A stretch of DNA of 64,000 nucleotides from Maribellus comscasis (GTDB taxonomy: Bacteria; Bacteroidota; Bacteroidia; Bacteroidales; Prolixibacteraceae): the NCBI RefSeq assembly GCF_009762775.1, contig NZ_CP046401.1, positions 1,488,001-1,552,000 of the forward strand. The letters are read 5' to 3'. The notes under the pieces are model-generated. The model saw nothing but the letters and a program-made list of their open reading frames with translations. It was not told the origin of the DNA and did no database searches. Of this stretch, positions 1 to 9,286 are shown piece after piece; positions within the stretch are counted from its first letter, which is position 1, and each line of letters opens with the position of its first letter. Made by a program: the position numbers and the translations under genes.

Positions 1-378
1 GGTTTTAATGCCAACAAAAAATCCTTCTATTCGGTTGAAAAAAGGTTACGATGGATTAATCAGGTATTTGATAAAGAAGACAAAATTGAGGTTCGTATCC
101 ACGAAGGACTGACCATCGATTTTTGTAAAGAAGTGGGGGCAAAATATATTTTAAGAGGTTTGCGAACTTCGTCTGATTTTGAATACGAACGAGCCATTGC
201 CCAAATAAACAAAAAAATGCATCCCGAAATTGAAACGGTGTTTCTGCTTACTTTACCGGAGCATACTCCTGTTAATGCATCAATTATACGTGATATTGTT
301 TTACATGGCGGAGATGCCAGCATGTTTCTTCCCAAAGGATTAAACATGGATGAATTCAAAATGGAAAACAAAGACTAA
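1..378 (+). CDS. coaD: Phosphopantetheine adenylyltransferase, 3' part
   Basis: CoaD transfers AMP from ATP to 4'-phosphopantetheine, the penultimate step of coenzyme A synthesis, in the cytosol. The frame is open from base 1, so the N-terminus with the nucleotidyltransferase HxGH motif lies outside the window. What is visible is the family's middle and end: an N-K-K segment followed by EKR, then EGLTIDFCK, the strongly conserved KYILRGLR and DFEYE, and INASIIRD in place of the usual ISSTxVR. The length of the visible part fits the normal CoaD C-terminal two thirds. A methionine at 133 is internal and is not the start. The next gene begins 11 bases after the stop. Confidence 0.93.
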   Translation, partial: GFNANKKSFYSVEKRLRWINQVFDKEDKIEVRIHEGLTIDFCKEVGAKYILRGLRTSSDFEYERAIAQINKKMHPEIETVFLLTLPEHTPVNASIIRDIVLHGGDASMFLPKGLNMDEFKMENKD

Positions 379-389
379 ATTTTTTGTTC

Positions 390-1808
390 ATGAACAAGTT
401 ATCTGTTCTGACCATTATCCTGCTTTTATTTGGGAAAGCAGCTTTTTCTACTGTTTTGGAAGGTCAAAACCGGGAATATGCAGGAAAAAGAATTGCGTTT
501 TACACCTATTCCGACCCGATTGCGAAAAACGAACTGGAACTGTTTTCGATTAAGTTTGGCAGTGACGGACATTTCAGGACAGAAATTCAGCTTACTAAAA
601 CAACATTTGTTTTTTGTTATTTTGGAATTTACAGAGGCGAATTTTTCCTCGAACCGGATAAAACGATTCAACCCGTTTTCCCTCCATACCGGGAAAAATC
701 GTTTGCCGATCAAAAAAATCCATTTTTTGAGCCTGTTCTTTTTTGGTTTAAACAAAAAGACTCCCAGGGTTTAAATCAAAACATACTCGACTTTGAAGCC
801 CGTTTTGGCCAACTTACCAATAGCGAAAAATATTTTAACCGGCTTTATTTTAAACAATCACGCGAAGTTTACGACTCAATTGTTTTCATTCTCAACAACG
901 ATTTCCCAAAATCCAATAATTCTGTTTTTGAAAACCACAAAAAACTCAAAATAAAATTTTTAGAATCTGAAGTTTTCAGACAAAACCCGGAGGACGGCTC
1001 TGCAATTCTCTCTACTGTTCCCCCGGATTACTGGCAGCATCCCGCATTTATAAGTTACTTCGAAAGAATTTTCACCAACAGGCTCAGTTTTGATGCAAAA
1101 TCGAAAGATGGCGATAAAATCAAAAATGCCATCGCCCGGCTTGATGCCGACTATCTGACCGGTTTCGTAAAAAACAAATACAATTTAACCGGCCAGGTTA
1201 TACAACTTGCAACATTAAAAATGCTTTACGATGCTTTTTATTCCGGTGAATTTCCCCGTTCGGCTATTATTCAGCTGCTGGAGTCAGAACAATGGAAAAA
1301 AAATTCGTCGGAGATAATTATTACTTATACAAAAAATGTAATCGAAAAACTTACATTTTTACTTCCCGGTGTAAAAGCTCCGGTAATCTGTTTAAAAGAC
1401 ATAAATGGGCACCACAAATGTTCAGACGACAACAAAGACAAATTTAAATATTTGATTTTTGCCGACGCTGAGATGATAGTTTGTCAGGAACATTTAAAAT
1501 ATTTGGCCAAAATTGAAGAACAGTTTCAGCAACACCTGGAAATTATTCCGGTAATGCGGAAAACCGATATTATTGAAATGAAAATGTTTCTCGATAAAAA
1601 CCAGATTCCGGGAAAGCAACTCGTTGACGAGACAGGCGAATTTATTCGCAAATATAAAATAAAGGCATTTCCCAGCTGTTTTCTTCTTGATGAAAATCAT
1701 AAAATTGTTTTTGAAAACACCAAAGCTCCTCTCGACGGGTTTGAGCAACAATTTGGTTCCTTTCTGCAACAAGAACTTTTCAAACGACAAAGAAATCAAA
1801 CCCGGTAA
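390..1808 (+). CDS. Secreted protein with degenerate thioredoxin-like C-terminal domain
   Basis: A 472-residue protein of unknown function. It begins with a signal peptide (MNKLSVLTIILLLFGKAAFS), so it is probably periplasmic. The last 130 or so residues resemble a thioredoxin fold: a beta strand (KYLIFADAE), helix, and near the end KAFPS followed by CFLLDENHKIVF, which looks like the cis-proline strand of TlpA/thioredoxin-like proteins. The redox CxxC is absent; only one Cys is found at the expected place (IVCQEH), so disulfide exchange is unlikely. The central region is rich in aromatic and charged residues and matches no family I recognise. A TTG at 384 is also in frame, but ATG 390 gives the clean signal peptide. 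The 3' end overlaps the convergent NUDIX gene by 13 bases. Confidence 0.7.
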   Translation: MNKLSVLTIILLLFGKAAFSTVLEGQNREYAGKRIAFYTYSDPIAKNELELFSIKFGSDGHFRTEIQLTKTTFVFCYFGIYRGEFFLEPDKTIQPVFPPYREKSFADQKNPFFEPVLFWFKQKDSQGLNQNILDFEARFGQLTNSEKYFNRLYFKQSREVYDSIVFILNNDFPKSNNSVFENHKKLKIKFLESEVFRQNPEDGSAILSTVPPDYWQHPAFISYFERIFTNRLSFDAKSKDGDKIKNAIARLDADYLTGFVKNKYNLTGQVIQLATLKMLYDAFYSGEFPRSAIIQLLESEQWKKNSSEIIITYTKNVIEKLTFLLPGVKAPVICLKDINGHHKCSDDNKDKFKYLIFADAEMIVCQEHLKYLAKIEEQFQQHLEIIPVMRKTDIIEMKMFLDKNQIPGKQLVDETGEFIRKYKIKAFPSCFLLDENHKIVFENTKAPLDGFEQQFGSFLQQELFKRQRNQTR

Positions 1809-2419
1809 AGATTGATTATTTGTTTTAGATTTTCGTAAGTATTTTCCAAAACCTCGCCGAGTTCAGCAGGTGCAAACCATTTTATTTTTGTAATGCCTTC
1901 TTCTTGCTGAGGGACACCTGTTTGTGCTCCACTGTAATTCATATCATACCAAAATGTTTCTTTAAAAATCCACTCACCTTTGCTTTTTTTGTAAGGCGAT
2001 TGGTAAACATGATAAGTTGAAGGTAATTCTCTGGCAATTTGTAATCCGGTTATTCCACATTCTTCCTCCACCTCCCGAATGGCCGCGTCGCTGGTTGTCT
2101 CACCTTCCTCTACTTTACCTTTTGGTAAATCCCACACTCCATTTCTTAGTATAAATAACAGCTTCCCTTCACCATTAAAAACAACTCCGCCGGCAGCATC
2201 AATTTGTATAAAAGCCGATTTAAATACTTCAAAAAAATCAACAGGAGATGAATGAGTTAAAACAGTCTCAGTGGCATTATCCAAAATAAAATTATAAAAC
2301 CACCTCCGGACATCAAAAACATTAAATGAATCGGTGCTCTGAATGGTTGTTTTATTTAATGTTATATTCTCCCGGGTGGAAATGTTTATCAATTTTTGAT
2401 TAAAAAAAACTTTATACAT
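1796..2419 (-). CDS. NUDIX hydrolase
   Basis: A 207-residue protein with a complete Nudix box, GX5EX7REUXEEXGU, in the middle (G-K-V-E-E-G-E ... REVEEECGI, residues about 122-145). It is preceded by the usual GGVVFN strand and WDLPKG. Family members hydrolyse a nucleoside diphosphate linked to another group, using the box glutamates to bind Mg or Mn. The first 60 residues are an extension without a recognised domain; the substrate cannot be predicted. The gene converges with its left neighbour with a short overlap and is divergent from pyrE. The pyrE -7 box overlaps its start codon. Confidence 0.9.
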   Translation of the reverse strand: MYKVFFNQKLINISTRENITLNKTTIQSTDSFNVFDVRRWFYNFILDNATETVLTHSSPVDFFEVFKSAFIQIDAAGGVVFNGEGKLLFILRNGVWDLPKGKVEEGETTSDAAIREVEEECGITGLQIARELPSTYHVYQSPYKKSKGEWIFKETFWYDMNYSGAQTGVPQQEEGITKIKWFAPAELGEVLENTYENLKQIINLYRV

Positions 2420-2422
2420 TTG
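2415..2422 (+). promoter_or_regulatory. Bacteroidota -7 box for pyrE
   Basis: TACATTTG matches the Bacteroidota -7 consensus TAnnTTTG and lies 28 bases upstream of the pyrE ATG. A TTTG at 2395-2398 is 16 bases upstream, shorter than the usual 19-21, so the -33 element is unsure. Confidence 0.45.
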
Positions 2423-2450
2423 TTCTTAATTAAAAAATTACTGCAAAATT

Positions 2451-3083
2451 ATGGAATCAACTCAAATTGAAGTAACAAAAAAATTACTTGAAATAAATAC
2501 GATAAAAATACAGCCGTCAAGCCCTTTTACCTGGGCATCGGGATGGAAGTCGCCCATATATTGCGATAACCGAAAGATACTTTCTTATCCGGAAACCCGG
2601 ACATTTATCTGCGATAAATTTGTGGAATTAATCCGGGAAAAATACCCCGATGCAGAAGTAATTGCAGGGGTTGCAACCGGTGCAATTGCACACGGCGTAT
2701 TGGTAGCTGACAAACTTGGATTACCATTTATTTATGTTCGTTCCAAACCCAAAGGACACGGACTGGAAAACCTGATTGAGGGAGACCTGAAACCCGGACA
2801 AAAAGTGGTAATTATTGAAGATTTGGTATCAACCGGTGTAAGTAGCCTGAAAGCTGCGGAAGCTGTGAGCAATTTTGGAGGAGAAGTAGTTGGAATGGTG
2901 GCAATTTTCACCTATAATTTTCCACATGCAAAAGAAAACTTCAAAAAAGCAAAAGTTGAACTGACAACATTAAGCCGGTACCAGATTTTAATCGACCTTG
3001 CCCTGGCAGAGGGAGAAATTACAAAGGAAGAAGTTGAATCGCTGATGGAATGGCGCGAAGACCCGGCAAACTGGGGTAAATAG
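2451..3083 (+). CDS. pyrE: Orotate phosphoribosyltransferase
   Basis: PyrE joins orotate to PRPP to form orotidine 5'-monophosphate in pyrimidine synthesis. The 210-residue length is typical. Visible marks are PSSPFTWASGWKSPIYCDNR near the N-terminus, which forms the orotate loop, YVRSKPKGHG for the flexible catalytic loop, and the PRPP-binding motif VVIIEDLVSTGVSS. The gene stands alone between the divergent NUDIX gene and a clear terminator, so it is probably a single-gene transcript. Confidence 0.96.
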   Translation: MESTQIEVTKKLLEINTIKIQPSSPFTWASGWKSPIYCDNRKILSYPETRTFICDKFVELIREKYPDAEVIAGVATGAIAHGVLVADKLGLPFIYVRSKPKGHGLENLIEGDLKPGQKVVIIEDLVSTGVSSLKAAEAVSNFGGEVVGMVAIFTYNFPHAKENFKKAKVELTTLSRYQILIDLALAEGEITKEEVESLMEWREDPANWGK

Positions 3084-3110
3084 TAGAATTTTTGGAAACC
3101 AAGGATAGAG

Positions 3111-3136
3111 ATCCCGCTTATGCGGGATTTTTTTTC
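3111..3136 (+). terminator. Rho-independent terminator after pyrE
   Basis: A perfect 7-bp stem (ATCCCGC / GCGGGAT, 3111-3117 and 3122-3128) with a 4-base loop is followed by a run of eight T. It lies about 28 bases after the pyrE stop. Confidence 0.9.
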
Positions 3137-3153
3137 ATTACAAACAGAAAGTT

Positions 3154-3603
3154 ATGAGTTTACACAAATATGTAAGTGACGTAAAAATAATTGACCAAAA
3201 CGAACAGGTTGTTTTTAATTACCTTTCCAATTTTGAAAATCTGGCGGCTTATCTCAATTCAGGATTGATTGAAAAAATAACCAAACAAGTACCGCAGGTT
3301 AAAATTACCGATTTCCAATCCGACCGTGATTCCTGCAAATTTAAAATTACCGGGATGGGAGTTGCTGAAATTAAAATTGTAAACCGCGATCCTTTTAAAA
3401 CCATCAAAGTTGAAAGTTCGGGGAGCCTCCCGCTGAGTTTTACTTTTTGGATTCAACTGTTACCTGACGATGCCTTTAAAACAAAAATGAGGCTCACATT
3501 ACACGCAGAAATGAGCATGATGATAAAAATGATGGCAGGAAACAAACTGGAGGAAGGTATCAACCAATTGGCTGACACACTGTCTAAACTTCCTTATAAA
3601 TAA
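3154..3603 (+). CDS. SRPBCC-family (START-like) protein
   Basis: A 149-residue protein with the pattern of a polyketide-cyclase/START-like helix-grip fold. It has an N-terminal strand with VFNYLSNFENLAAY (the membrane- or ligand-facing helix), alternating beta strands through the middle, FTFWIQL with an aromatic strand, and a long C-terminal helix (EEGINQLADTLSKL). Such proteins bind hydrophobic ligands; no substrate can be named. It begins after the pyrE terminator and ends 21 bases before the convergent birA stop. Confidence 0.7.
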   Translation: MSLHKYVSDVKIIDQNEQVVFNYLSNFENLAAYLNSGLIEKITKQVPQVKITDFQSDRDSCKFKITGMGVAEIKIVNRDPFKTIKVESSGSLPLSFTFWIQLLPDDAFKTKMRLTLHAEMSMMIKMMAGNKLEEGINQLADTLSKLPYK

Positions 3604-3624
3604 ATTCCGGCTCCTCCGCTGAAA

Positions 3625-4368
3625 TCAAAAAATATACTCAACTTCCTTAAACATATACTCAGAAAGTTTTCCATTTTGCCTCTTTAAAATCAATTGGCCG
3701 AATTCACCAATTCCAATAATCTTTGCTTTAAATTCACCATCTCCGTCTTTAAAGATACTCCACATATTTTTTCGAAAAAGCCGCTCAAAATACATGGAAT
3801 CGATATATTCAAAATCTCCATTTGCTAATCTCTGATACCACTTAAAAATTAGTTCCACGATTTCATCCAGTACGTCGTGAATATTGTATTCTTTGCCTGT
3901 AATTTGTTGTAACGAAACCGGATTTGGAGCGCCGGAAACAAACTCTTTTTGGTTCAGGTTTAAACCAATTCCCAGCACCGATGAAAAAATATTTCTTCCT
4001 TTTACACCATTTTCTATCAAAATGCCGGCGATCTTTCTACTTCCCAGATACAAATCGTTGGGCCATTTTATCGACACATCCAAAGTTTTGCTATTAAGGA
4101 AGTCATACAAAGCAAGGCTAACAATCTTTGATATAGCAAATTGTCTTTCAGCGGGTAAAAATCCGGGGAACAAAATTATGCTGGTCAGTAAATTTTTTCC
4201 TTTTTCACTTTCCCAGTAATTGCCACGTTGTCCTCTGCCTTTCTCCTGAAAATATGCCAAAACGACAGTGCCTTCTACTGCCTGTTTCGACATAATTAAC
4301 TGGTTGGCATAGTTGTTGGTAGATTCAACTGCGTTCAAAACAATATAATTTTTGTCCGAAAAATTCAT
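3625..4368 (-). CDS. birA: Biotin--[acetyl-CoA-carboxylase] ligase
   Basis: BirA activates biotin with ATP and attaches it to a lysine of the biotin carboxyl carrier protein. The 247-residue protein shows the catalytic core: ESTNNYA near the start, the biotinyl-AMP loop KGRGQRGNYW, then IKWPNDLYLG and KIAGILIENG, and a small C-terminal domain. There is no N-terminal winged helix, so it is the monofunctional class without repressor activity. It is convergent with the SRPBCC gene and divergent from rsfS. Confidence 0.95.
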   Translation of the reverse strand: MNFSDKNYIVLNAVESTNNYANQLIMSKQAVEGTVVLAYFQEKGRGQRGNYWESEKGKNLLTSIILFPGFLPAERQFAISKIVSLALYDFLNSKTLDVSIKWPNDLYLGSRKIAGILIENGVKGRNIFSSVLGIGLNLNQKEFVSGAPNPVSLQQITGKEYNIHDVLDEIVELIFKWYQRLANGDFEYIDSMYFERLFRKNMWSIFKDGDGEFKAKIIGIGEFGQLILKRQNGKLSEYMFKEVEYIF

Positions 4369-4486
4369 ACATTTTTACTTTAACTCGTCAACTTTTTATT
4401 GATGAAATGGTTTTTTACATCACAGCATGGTTGGATGCACTAAAACAGAAATGAAAATACAAAAAATGGGAATAAGGCAAAAAGAT

Positions 4487-4494
4487 TATCTTTG
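4487..4494 (+). promoter_or_regulatory. Bacteroidota -7 box for rsfS-ftsH operon
   Basis: TATCTTTG matches TAnnTTTG, 19 bases upstream of the rsfS ATG. No convincing TTTG -33 element is at the right distance. Confidence 0.45.
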
Positions 4495-4513
4495 TATGGT
4501 ACAATAAAAATAT

Positions 4514-4885
4514 ATGACAGGGAAAAAGGAAGAAACAGACAAAACAATTGAAGCAATTCTGGAAGGAATTAACCGAATTAAAGGAAAGGAAATAACAATA
4601 ATTGATTTAAATACAATACATCATACTGAATGTGGATACTTTGTAATATGCCATGGAAACTCAAATACGCAGGTAAATGCGATATCACAATCAGTTGAAG
4701 AAGTTGTTGAAAAACATACAGGAGAAAAAGCCTGGCACCGCGACGGATACAAAAACGCAATATGGATTTTAATTGATTACGGAGAGATTATGGTTCATGT
4801 TTTTCAAAAAGACGCAAGAGAATTTTATAACCTTGAAGGCCTTTGGGCTGACGCAAAAATTACAAAAATAGAAGCAGAAAATTGA
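4514..4885 (+). CDS. rsfS: Ribosome silencing factor
   Basis: A 123-residue RsfS/Iojap protein that binds ribosomal protein uL14 and blocks subunit joining when nutrients are low. Family marks are ECGYFVICHGNSNTQV, the helix QSVEEVVEK, KAWHRDGY and WILIDYGEIMVHVF. The stop codon lies 8 bases before the chosen ftsH start, so the two are translated from one transcript, an order common in Bacteroidota. Confidence 0.95.
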   Translation: MTGKKEETDKTIEAILEGINRIKGKEITIIDLNTIHHTECGYFVICHGNSNTQVNAISQSVEEVVEKHTGEKAWHRDGYKNAIWILIDYGEIMVHVFQKDAREFYNLEGLWADAKITKIEAEN

Positions 4886-4893
4886 AATTAATT

Positions 4894-6948
4894 ATGGCAG
4901 ACGATAAAAATAAACAAAATAAGCCAACCAATCCATTTGGCTCATTTAACTCTAACAAAAAGAATGATGGGAAAGGGCCAAAATTCAATGCCTATTGGAT
5001 CTATGGGATAATTGCCATTGTTTTCATTATTGTTCAGTTTTACTTTAGCAATTCACGAGGCCCGGTTGAAACCAACTGGAGTGAAGTAAAATCAACGATG
5101 CTGGCTAACCAGGATATCGAAAGGATTGTTGTTGTAAATGAAAAGCACGCCAACATTTACATAAAAAAAGACAGGCTTGATAAATACGAATCTGAATTTA
5201 GCGGCAACTTTTCAAAGCCTTCAGAAAGCGGACCTCACTTTACGTTTAATATTGGTTCGGTGGAAACATTCGAACGCAATTTACGTGAAGCCCAGGAAGG
5301 AACGGATTATGAAGTGCTTCCCGAGTATAAGGAAGAACGTAACTGGGCAGGAGAAATTTTATGGACCATCGGCCCGTTTGTACTAATCATTTTACTTTGG
5401 TGGTGGATTTTCAGAAGAATGAGCCGCGGAGGAGCCGGTGGAGGAGCCGGTGGTATTTTTAATGTTGGAAAATCACAGGCAAAAATATTTGATAAAGACC
5501 AGAAAGTTTCAACTAATTTTAAAGATGTTGCCGGGCTGGCAGAAGCAAAACAGGAAGTGGAAGAAATTGTGGAATTCCTTAAAAGCCCGGCGAAATACAC
5601 CAAATTAGGTGGAAAAATTCCGAAAGGAGCGCTTTTAGTGGGGCCTCCCGGAACCGGAAAAACATTATTGGCAAAAGCTGTGGCAGGGGAAGCAAACGTA
5701 CCGTTTTTCTCTATGTCTGGTTCCGACTTTGTTGAAATGTTTGTTGGTGTAGGTGCTTCACGTGTGCGTGACCTGTTCAAACAAGCCAAAGAAAAGGCGC
5801 CTTGTATTGTATTTATTGATGAGATTGATGCAATTGGGAGAGCACGTGGAAGAAACCCCAATTTTGGTTCAAATGATGAGAGAGAAAATACCTTAAATCA
5901 ATTATTGACCGAAATGGATGGGTTTGACACCAACAGTGGTGTTATTATTCTTGCTGCTACAAACCGTGCCGATGTTCTTGACCGGGCACTGATGCGTGCC
6001 GGACGTTTTGACCGCCAGATACACGTTGAGCTGCCCGATTTGAACGAACGCGGAGCAATATTCAATGTTCATCTCCGCCCACTCAAATTGGATCAAAGTG
6101 TAAATGTTGAATTTCTGGCGAAACAAACACCAGGTTTTTCAGGTGCCGATATTGCCAACGTTTGTAACGAAGCTGCATTAATAGCAGCGCGTAAAAACAG
6201 GGAAGCAGTTACCAAGCAAGACTTTCTGGATGCCGTTGATCGTATTATTGGTGGTCTGGAAAAGAAAAATAAAATCATTTCACAGGAAGAAAAGAAAACC
6301 ATTGCCTACCACGAAGCCGGTCACGCCACCATCAGTTGGCTGCTCGAACATGCACATCCACTGGTTAAAGTAACAATCGTACCCCGTGGAAAAGCTTTAG
6401 GTGCGGCCTGGTATTTACCTGAAGAACGCTCTATCACTACCAAAGAACAACTGCTCGACGAAATGTGTTCGGCATTGGGAGGACGAGCTGCAGAAGAAAT
6501 AATCTTTGGAAAAATCTCTTCCGGTGCACAGAACGATTTGGAAAAAATTACCAAACAAGCTTATGCAATGGTTAGTATTTTTGGTATGAGCGAAAAGGTA
6601 GGCAATGTAAGTTTTTACGACTCAAGCGGACAGAACGATTACACATTTACAAAACCATATAGCGAAAAAACAGCAGAGTTAATCGATGAAGAAGTAAAGA
6701 TTCTTATCGATGCACAGTATGTAAGAGCGCTAAAAGTTCTGAAAGACAATGCTGAGGGGCACAAAAAGCTGGCCGATCGTCTCTTGGAAAAAGAGGTTAT
6801 TTTCAGTGAAGATCTGGAAGAAATCTTTGGGAAACGTCCCTGGAACAAAGAAACCGGTGTAGCTGAAAAACAACGCCAAAATATTTCTGGAAATAAGGAA
6901 ATAGAAGAAAAATCAGAGGATTCTGAAAGCCAGGTAATATCAGCATAA
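4894..6948 (+). CDS. ftsH: ATP-dependent zinc metalloprotease FtsH
   Basis: A 684-residue inner-membrane AAA+ protease that degrades misassembled membrane proteins and regulators. Order: N-terminal helix ([18 protein letters not shown]), periplasmic domain, second helix ([15 protein letters not shown]), Gly-rich linker, AAA+ module with Walker A GPPGTGKT and Walker [15 protein letters not shown] region, then the zinc motif HEAGH and the peptidase domain. Length is near the usual value. A TTG at 4882 overlaps the rsfS stop, but ATG 4894 starts the expected MADDKNK and is preferred. A charged tail follows the protease domain. The LUD gene starts directly after the stop. Confidence 0.97.
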   Translation: MADDKNKQNKPTNPFGSFNSNKKNDGKGPKFNAYWIYGIIAIVFIIVQFYFSNSRGPVETNWSEVKSTMLANQDIERIVVVNEKHANIYIKKDRLDKYESEFSGNFSKPSESGPHFTFNIGSVETFERNLREAQEGTDYEVLPEYKEERNWAGEILWTIGPFVLIILLWWWIFRRMSRGGAGGGAGGIFNVGKSQAKIFDKDQKVSTNFKDVAGLAEAKQEVEEIVEFLKSPAKYTKLGGKIPKGALLVGPPGTGKTLLAKAVAGEANVPFFSMSGSDFVEMFVGVGASRVRDLFKQAKEKAPCIVFIDEIDAIGRARGRNPNFGSNDERENTLNQLLTEMDGFDTNSGVIILAATNRADVLDRALMRAGRFDRQIHVELPDLNERGAIFNVHLRPLKLDQSVNVEFLAKQTPGFSGADIANVCNEAALIAARKNREAVTKQDFLDAVDRIIGGLEKKNKIISQEEKKTIAYHEAGHATISWLLEHAHPLVKVTIVPRGKALGAAWYLPEERSITTKEQLLDEMCSALGGRAAEEIIFGKISSGAQNDLEKITKQAYAMVSIFGMSEKVGNVSFYDSSGQNDYTFTKPYSEKTAELIDEEVKILIDAQYVRALKVLKDNAEGHKKLADRLLEKEVIFSEDLEEIFGKRPWNKETGVAEKQRQNISGNKEIEEKSEDSESQVISA

Positions 6949-7563
6949 ATGAAATCGGCAAGGCAGGAGATATTAGAAAAATTAAAAAACACCCAACATT
7001 TTTTGCCTGAAAAGCCTGATTTTGACACTCCCGTTTATCATTCCATTGAAGAGCCGCTGGATGTGGCTTTTAAAGAAAATCTGGAAAAGGTAAACGGGAG
7101 TGTTTATTTGTTTGATAACCAAAACGAACTTTTTTCAGAACTTCAGCGTTTGCTGAAAAAATATTCAGCTAAAAATATTTGTTGTAAAGAACCTGAACTT
7201 CAAAAACTTTTAGAAGAATACAATATCAAATTTTCAACCTGTAACCATTTTAATGAGAATGTTGAAGCGGGAATAACCGGCTGCGAATTTCTTATTGCCC
7301 ACACGGGGTCAGTAATGGTAAGTTCTATACAAGCCGGCGGGCGCCAAATGTTTGTTTATCCGCCTGTTCATATTGTAATAGCCCAAAAGAAACAGGTCGT
7401 TGATTATCTTGAAAGTGCCTATTCAGGTATTGCTGAAAAATACAAAAATAATTTGCCTTCGCTGGTTACAATTATTACAGGCCCCAGCCGGACTGCCGAT
7501 ATCGAGAAAACACTAATTCTTGGAGCGCACGGCCCCAAAGAGCTTCATGTATTTTTAGTCTGA
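6949..7563 (+). CDS. LUD-domain protein (LutC/YkgG family)
   Basis: A 204-residue protein with the LUD fold seen in LutC of lactate oxidation: a glycine-containing C-terminal part with EAGITGCEFLIAHTGSVMV, then HIVIA and the family ending LGAHGPKELHVFLV. It begins on the base after the ftsH stop. Neither LutA nor LutB is in the window, so a direct role in lactate use is not shown. In Bacteroidota a solitary LUD gene behind ftsH is a familiar arrangement of unknown function. Confidence 0.85.
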   Translation: MKSARQEILEKLKNTQHFLPEKPDFDTPVYHSIEEPLDVAFKENLEKVNGSVYLFDNQNELFSELQRLLKKYSAKNICCKEPELQKLLEEYNIKFSTCNHFNENVEAGITGCEFLIAHTGSVMVSSIQAGGRQMFVYPPVHIVIAQKKQVVDYLESAYSGIAEKYKNNLPSLVTIITGPSRTADIEKTLILGAHGPKELHVFLV

Positions 7564-7593
7564 AAAATAATTCAATTTATTTACCTTTGCAAA

Positions 7594-7800
7594 ATGGAAG
7601 AAGGCTGGAAAGAAGTGTACATGACTGCCCATGAGTATAAAGCTGAGATGGCACGGGAAATTCTGGAAAATAACGGTATTAAAGCAATTGTTATGAACCA
7701 GCAGGATACAGCATATAAAAGTTTTGGGGAGTATCTGGTTTACGTGGCTGATGCGGACTATACACGCTCTGTTAAACTACTTAAAAATTTAAAAAATTGA
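7594..7800 (+). CDS. Small DUF2007-like protein
   Basis: A 68-residue protein. The pattern (VYMTAHEYKAEMAREILENNGIKAIVMNQQDTAY, read in parts; then YLVYVADADYTRSVKLL) fits DUF2007, small ferredoxin-fold proteins described as putative signal transducers. A TACCTTTG box at 7582-7589 lies only 4 bases before the ATG, so a transcript from it would be almost leaderless. The stop overlaps the TTG start of cdsA by 4 bases, which indicates translational coupling. Confidence 0.8.
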   Translation: MEEGWKEVYMTAHEYKAEMAREILENNGIKAIVMNQQDTAYKSFGEYLVYVADADYTRSVKLLKNLKN

Positions 7801-8627
7801 ACAACCTCCTAAAACGTTCATTAACCGGGATTATTTACGTGGCCGTAATTCTGGCAGGAACAATGATTCATCCGGCTATTTTTGCTCTTGTTTTTCTGCC
7901 GCTTATGGTTGTGACACAGCTTGAATTTTACATTCTGATGAAAAACGGCGATTTTAATCCTCAAAAGATTATTGGCTTGGTTACAGGAGGACTATTGTTT
8001 GCTGCCTGTTATTTTGCTGCCCGAAAAATCATTCCCTTTCAATTTTGCCTTCTTATTTTTCCATTTTTAATAATCATCCTACTTTCAGAGGTCTTGCGCA
8101 AAAAAGAAAATTCCCTGCAAAATAACTTCATCACAATAAGTGGCTTTATTTATGTGGCCATACCATTTGCTTTACTAAATTTTATTGTCTTTCCCGGTTT
8201 TCCGGAAAACAGTCAGTTTTATCCCTGGATTTTGACCGGACTATTTTTTATCATATGGATTTACGATTCAATGGCATACTTAATCGGTTCAAAATTTGGC
8301 AAACATAAAATGTGTGAAAGAATATCACCCAATAAATCGTGGGAAGGACTGATTGGAGGTGCAGTTTTTGCGGTTATAATGGGAATACTAAATGCAGTCA
8401 TCTTTCAGTCGCTTTCGGTAACCGTATGGATTGTAACTGCAGCGTTGGTTGTTCTGTTCGGAACATTTGGAGATCTTTTTGAATCAAAAATAAAACGCGA
8501 ATTAAAAATTAAAGACTCAGGGAATATATTGCCCGGGCATGGTGGCTTTCTTGACCGCTTAGACAGTTTATTATTTGTGATTCCGGTTATTTATGTCTGG
8601 TTAATATTAGGAGGAAATATTTCATGA
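7797..8627 (+). CDS. cdsA: Phosphatidate cytidylyltransferase
   Basis: CdsA makes CDP-diacylglycerol from CTP and phosphatidic acid in the inner membrane, the precursor used by PssA two genes later. The 276-residue protein has about eight hydrophobic segments and the C-terminal family signature, from SPNKSWEGLIGG through FGDLFESKIKRELKIKD to LPGHGGFLDRLDSL. The start is TTG at 7797, overlapping the preceding stop; this gives the usual MNNLLKRSLTG beginning, and no ATG fits nearby. It overlaps psd by 4 bases. Confidence 0.96.
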   Translation: MNNLLKRSLTGIIYVAVILAGTMIHPAIFALVFLPLMVVTQLEFYILMKNGDFNPQKIIGLVTGGLLFAACYFAARKIIPFQFCLLIFPFLIIILLSEVLRKKENSLQNNFITISGFIYVAIPFALLNFIVFPGFPENSQFYPWILTGLFFIIWIYDSMAYLIGSKFGKHKMCERISPNKSWEGLIGGAVFAVIMGILNAVIFQSLSVTVWIVTAALVVLFGTFGDLFESKIKRELKIKDSGNILPGHGGFLDRLDSLLFVIPVIYVWLILGGNIS

Positions 8628-9277
8628 GAATTCACAGAGAAGGTGTAAAAATAATACCCATCGCTTTTTTCTTTTTGGCGGTATTGGATGCGTTGGTCTA
8701 TTTTTTTCTGAAAGAATACTTAATTTTCTATTTTTTAATGGTTGCGTCATTGGTGCTGGCTGCACTTATTGTTTTCTTTTTCAGAGTTCCAAACCGCAAA
8801 ATTGAGCTAAACGAAACACATGTGCTTGCTCCCGCCGATGGAGATATTGTAGCCATCGAACCGCTTTATGAAAAAGACTATTTTAAGGATGAGCGTATCC
8901 AGGTTTCCATTTTTATGTCGCCGCTGAATGTACACCAGAACCGGGCTCCGGTTTCGGGAGAAGTAGTTTATGTACATCATAAAAACGGACGCTTTTACCC
9001 TGCATTTATAGCGAAATCGTCAGAAGAAAACGAACGTTGTTCAACCGTTTTTAAAATGAAAGACGGGACACAGATTCTGTCGCGGCAAATTGCCGGAGCA
9101 GTGGCCCGAAGAATTGCAAACTATAAAAAACCGGGAGATTTTGTGGTTCAGGGACAGGAGTACGGATTTATCAGATTTGGATCACGTGTTGATGTTTTTC
9201 TTCCGGCAGATGCAAAAATAAACGTTTCGCTGCATCAAAAATCCATAGGTGGAAAAACCATTCTTGCAACACTCTAA
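8624..9277 (+). CDS. psd: Phosphatidylserine decarboxylase
   Basis: Psd converts phosphatidylserine to phosphatidylethanolamine. This is the short form (217 residues). It has an N-terminal membrane hairpin (two hydrophobic stretches before residue 55), then ADGDIV, the segment SPLNVHQNRAP, and near the end RFGSRVDVFLP. In this motif the Gly-Ser bond is the autocatalytic cleavage site that yields the pyruvoyl group on the alpha chain. The gene overlaps cdsA (ATGA) and is followed by pssA after 9 bases, so synthesis and decarboxylation of phosphatidylserine are co-transcribed. Confidence 0.95.
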   Translation: MRIHREGVKIIPIAFFFLAVLDALVYFFLKEYLIFYFLMVASLVLAALIVFFFRVPNRKIELNETHVLAPADGDIVAIEPLYEKDYFKDERIQVSIFMSPLNVHQNRAPVSGEVVYVHHKNGRFYPAFIAKSSEENERCSTVFKMKDGTQILSRQIAGAVARRIANYKKPGDFVVQGQEYGFIRFGSRVDVFLPADAKINVSLHQKSIGGKTILATL

Positions 9278-9286
9278 TTCAAAGAA

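Noticed and set aside
5307..5861. 184-residue minus-strand frame
   Set aside because: Lies wholly inside ftsH with its Walker motifs on the other strand.
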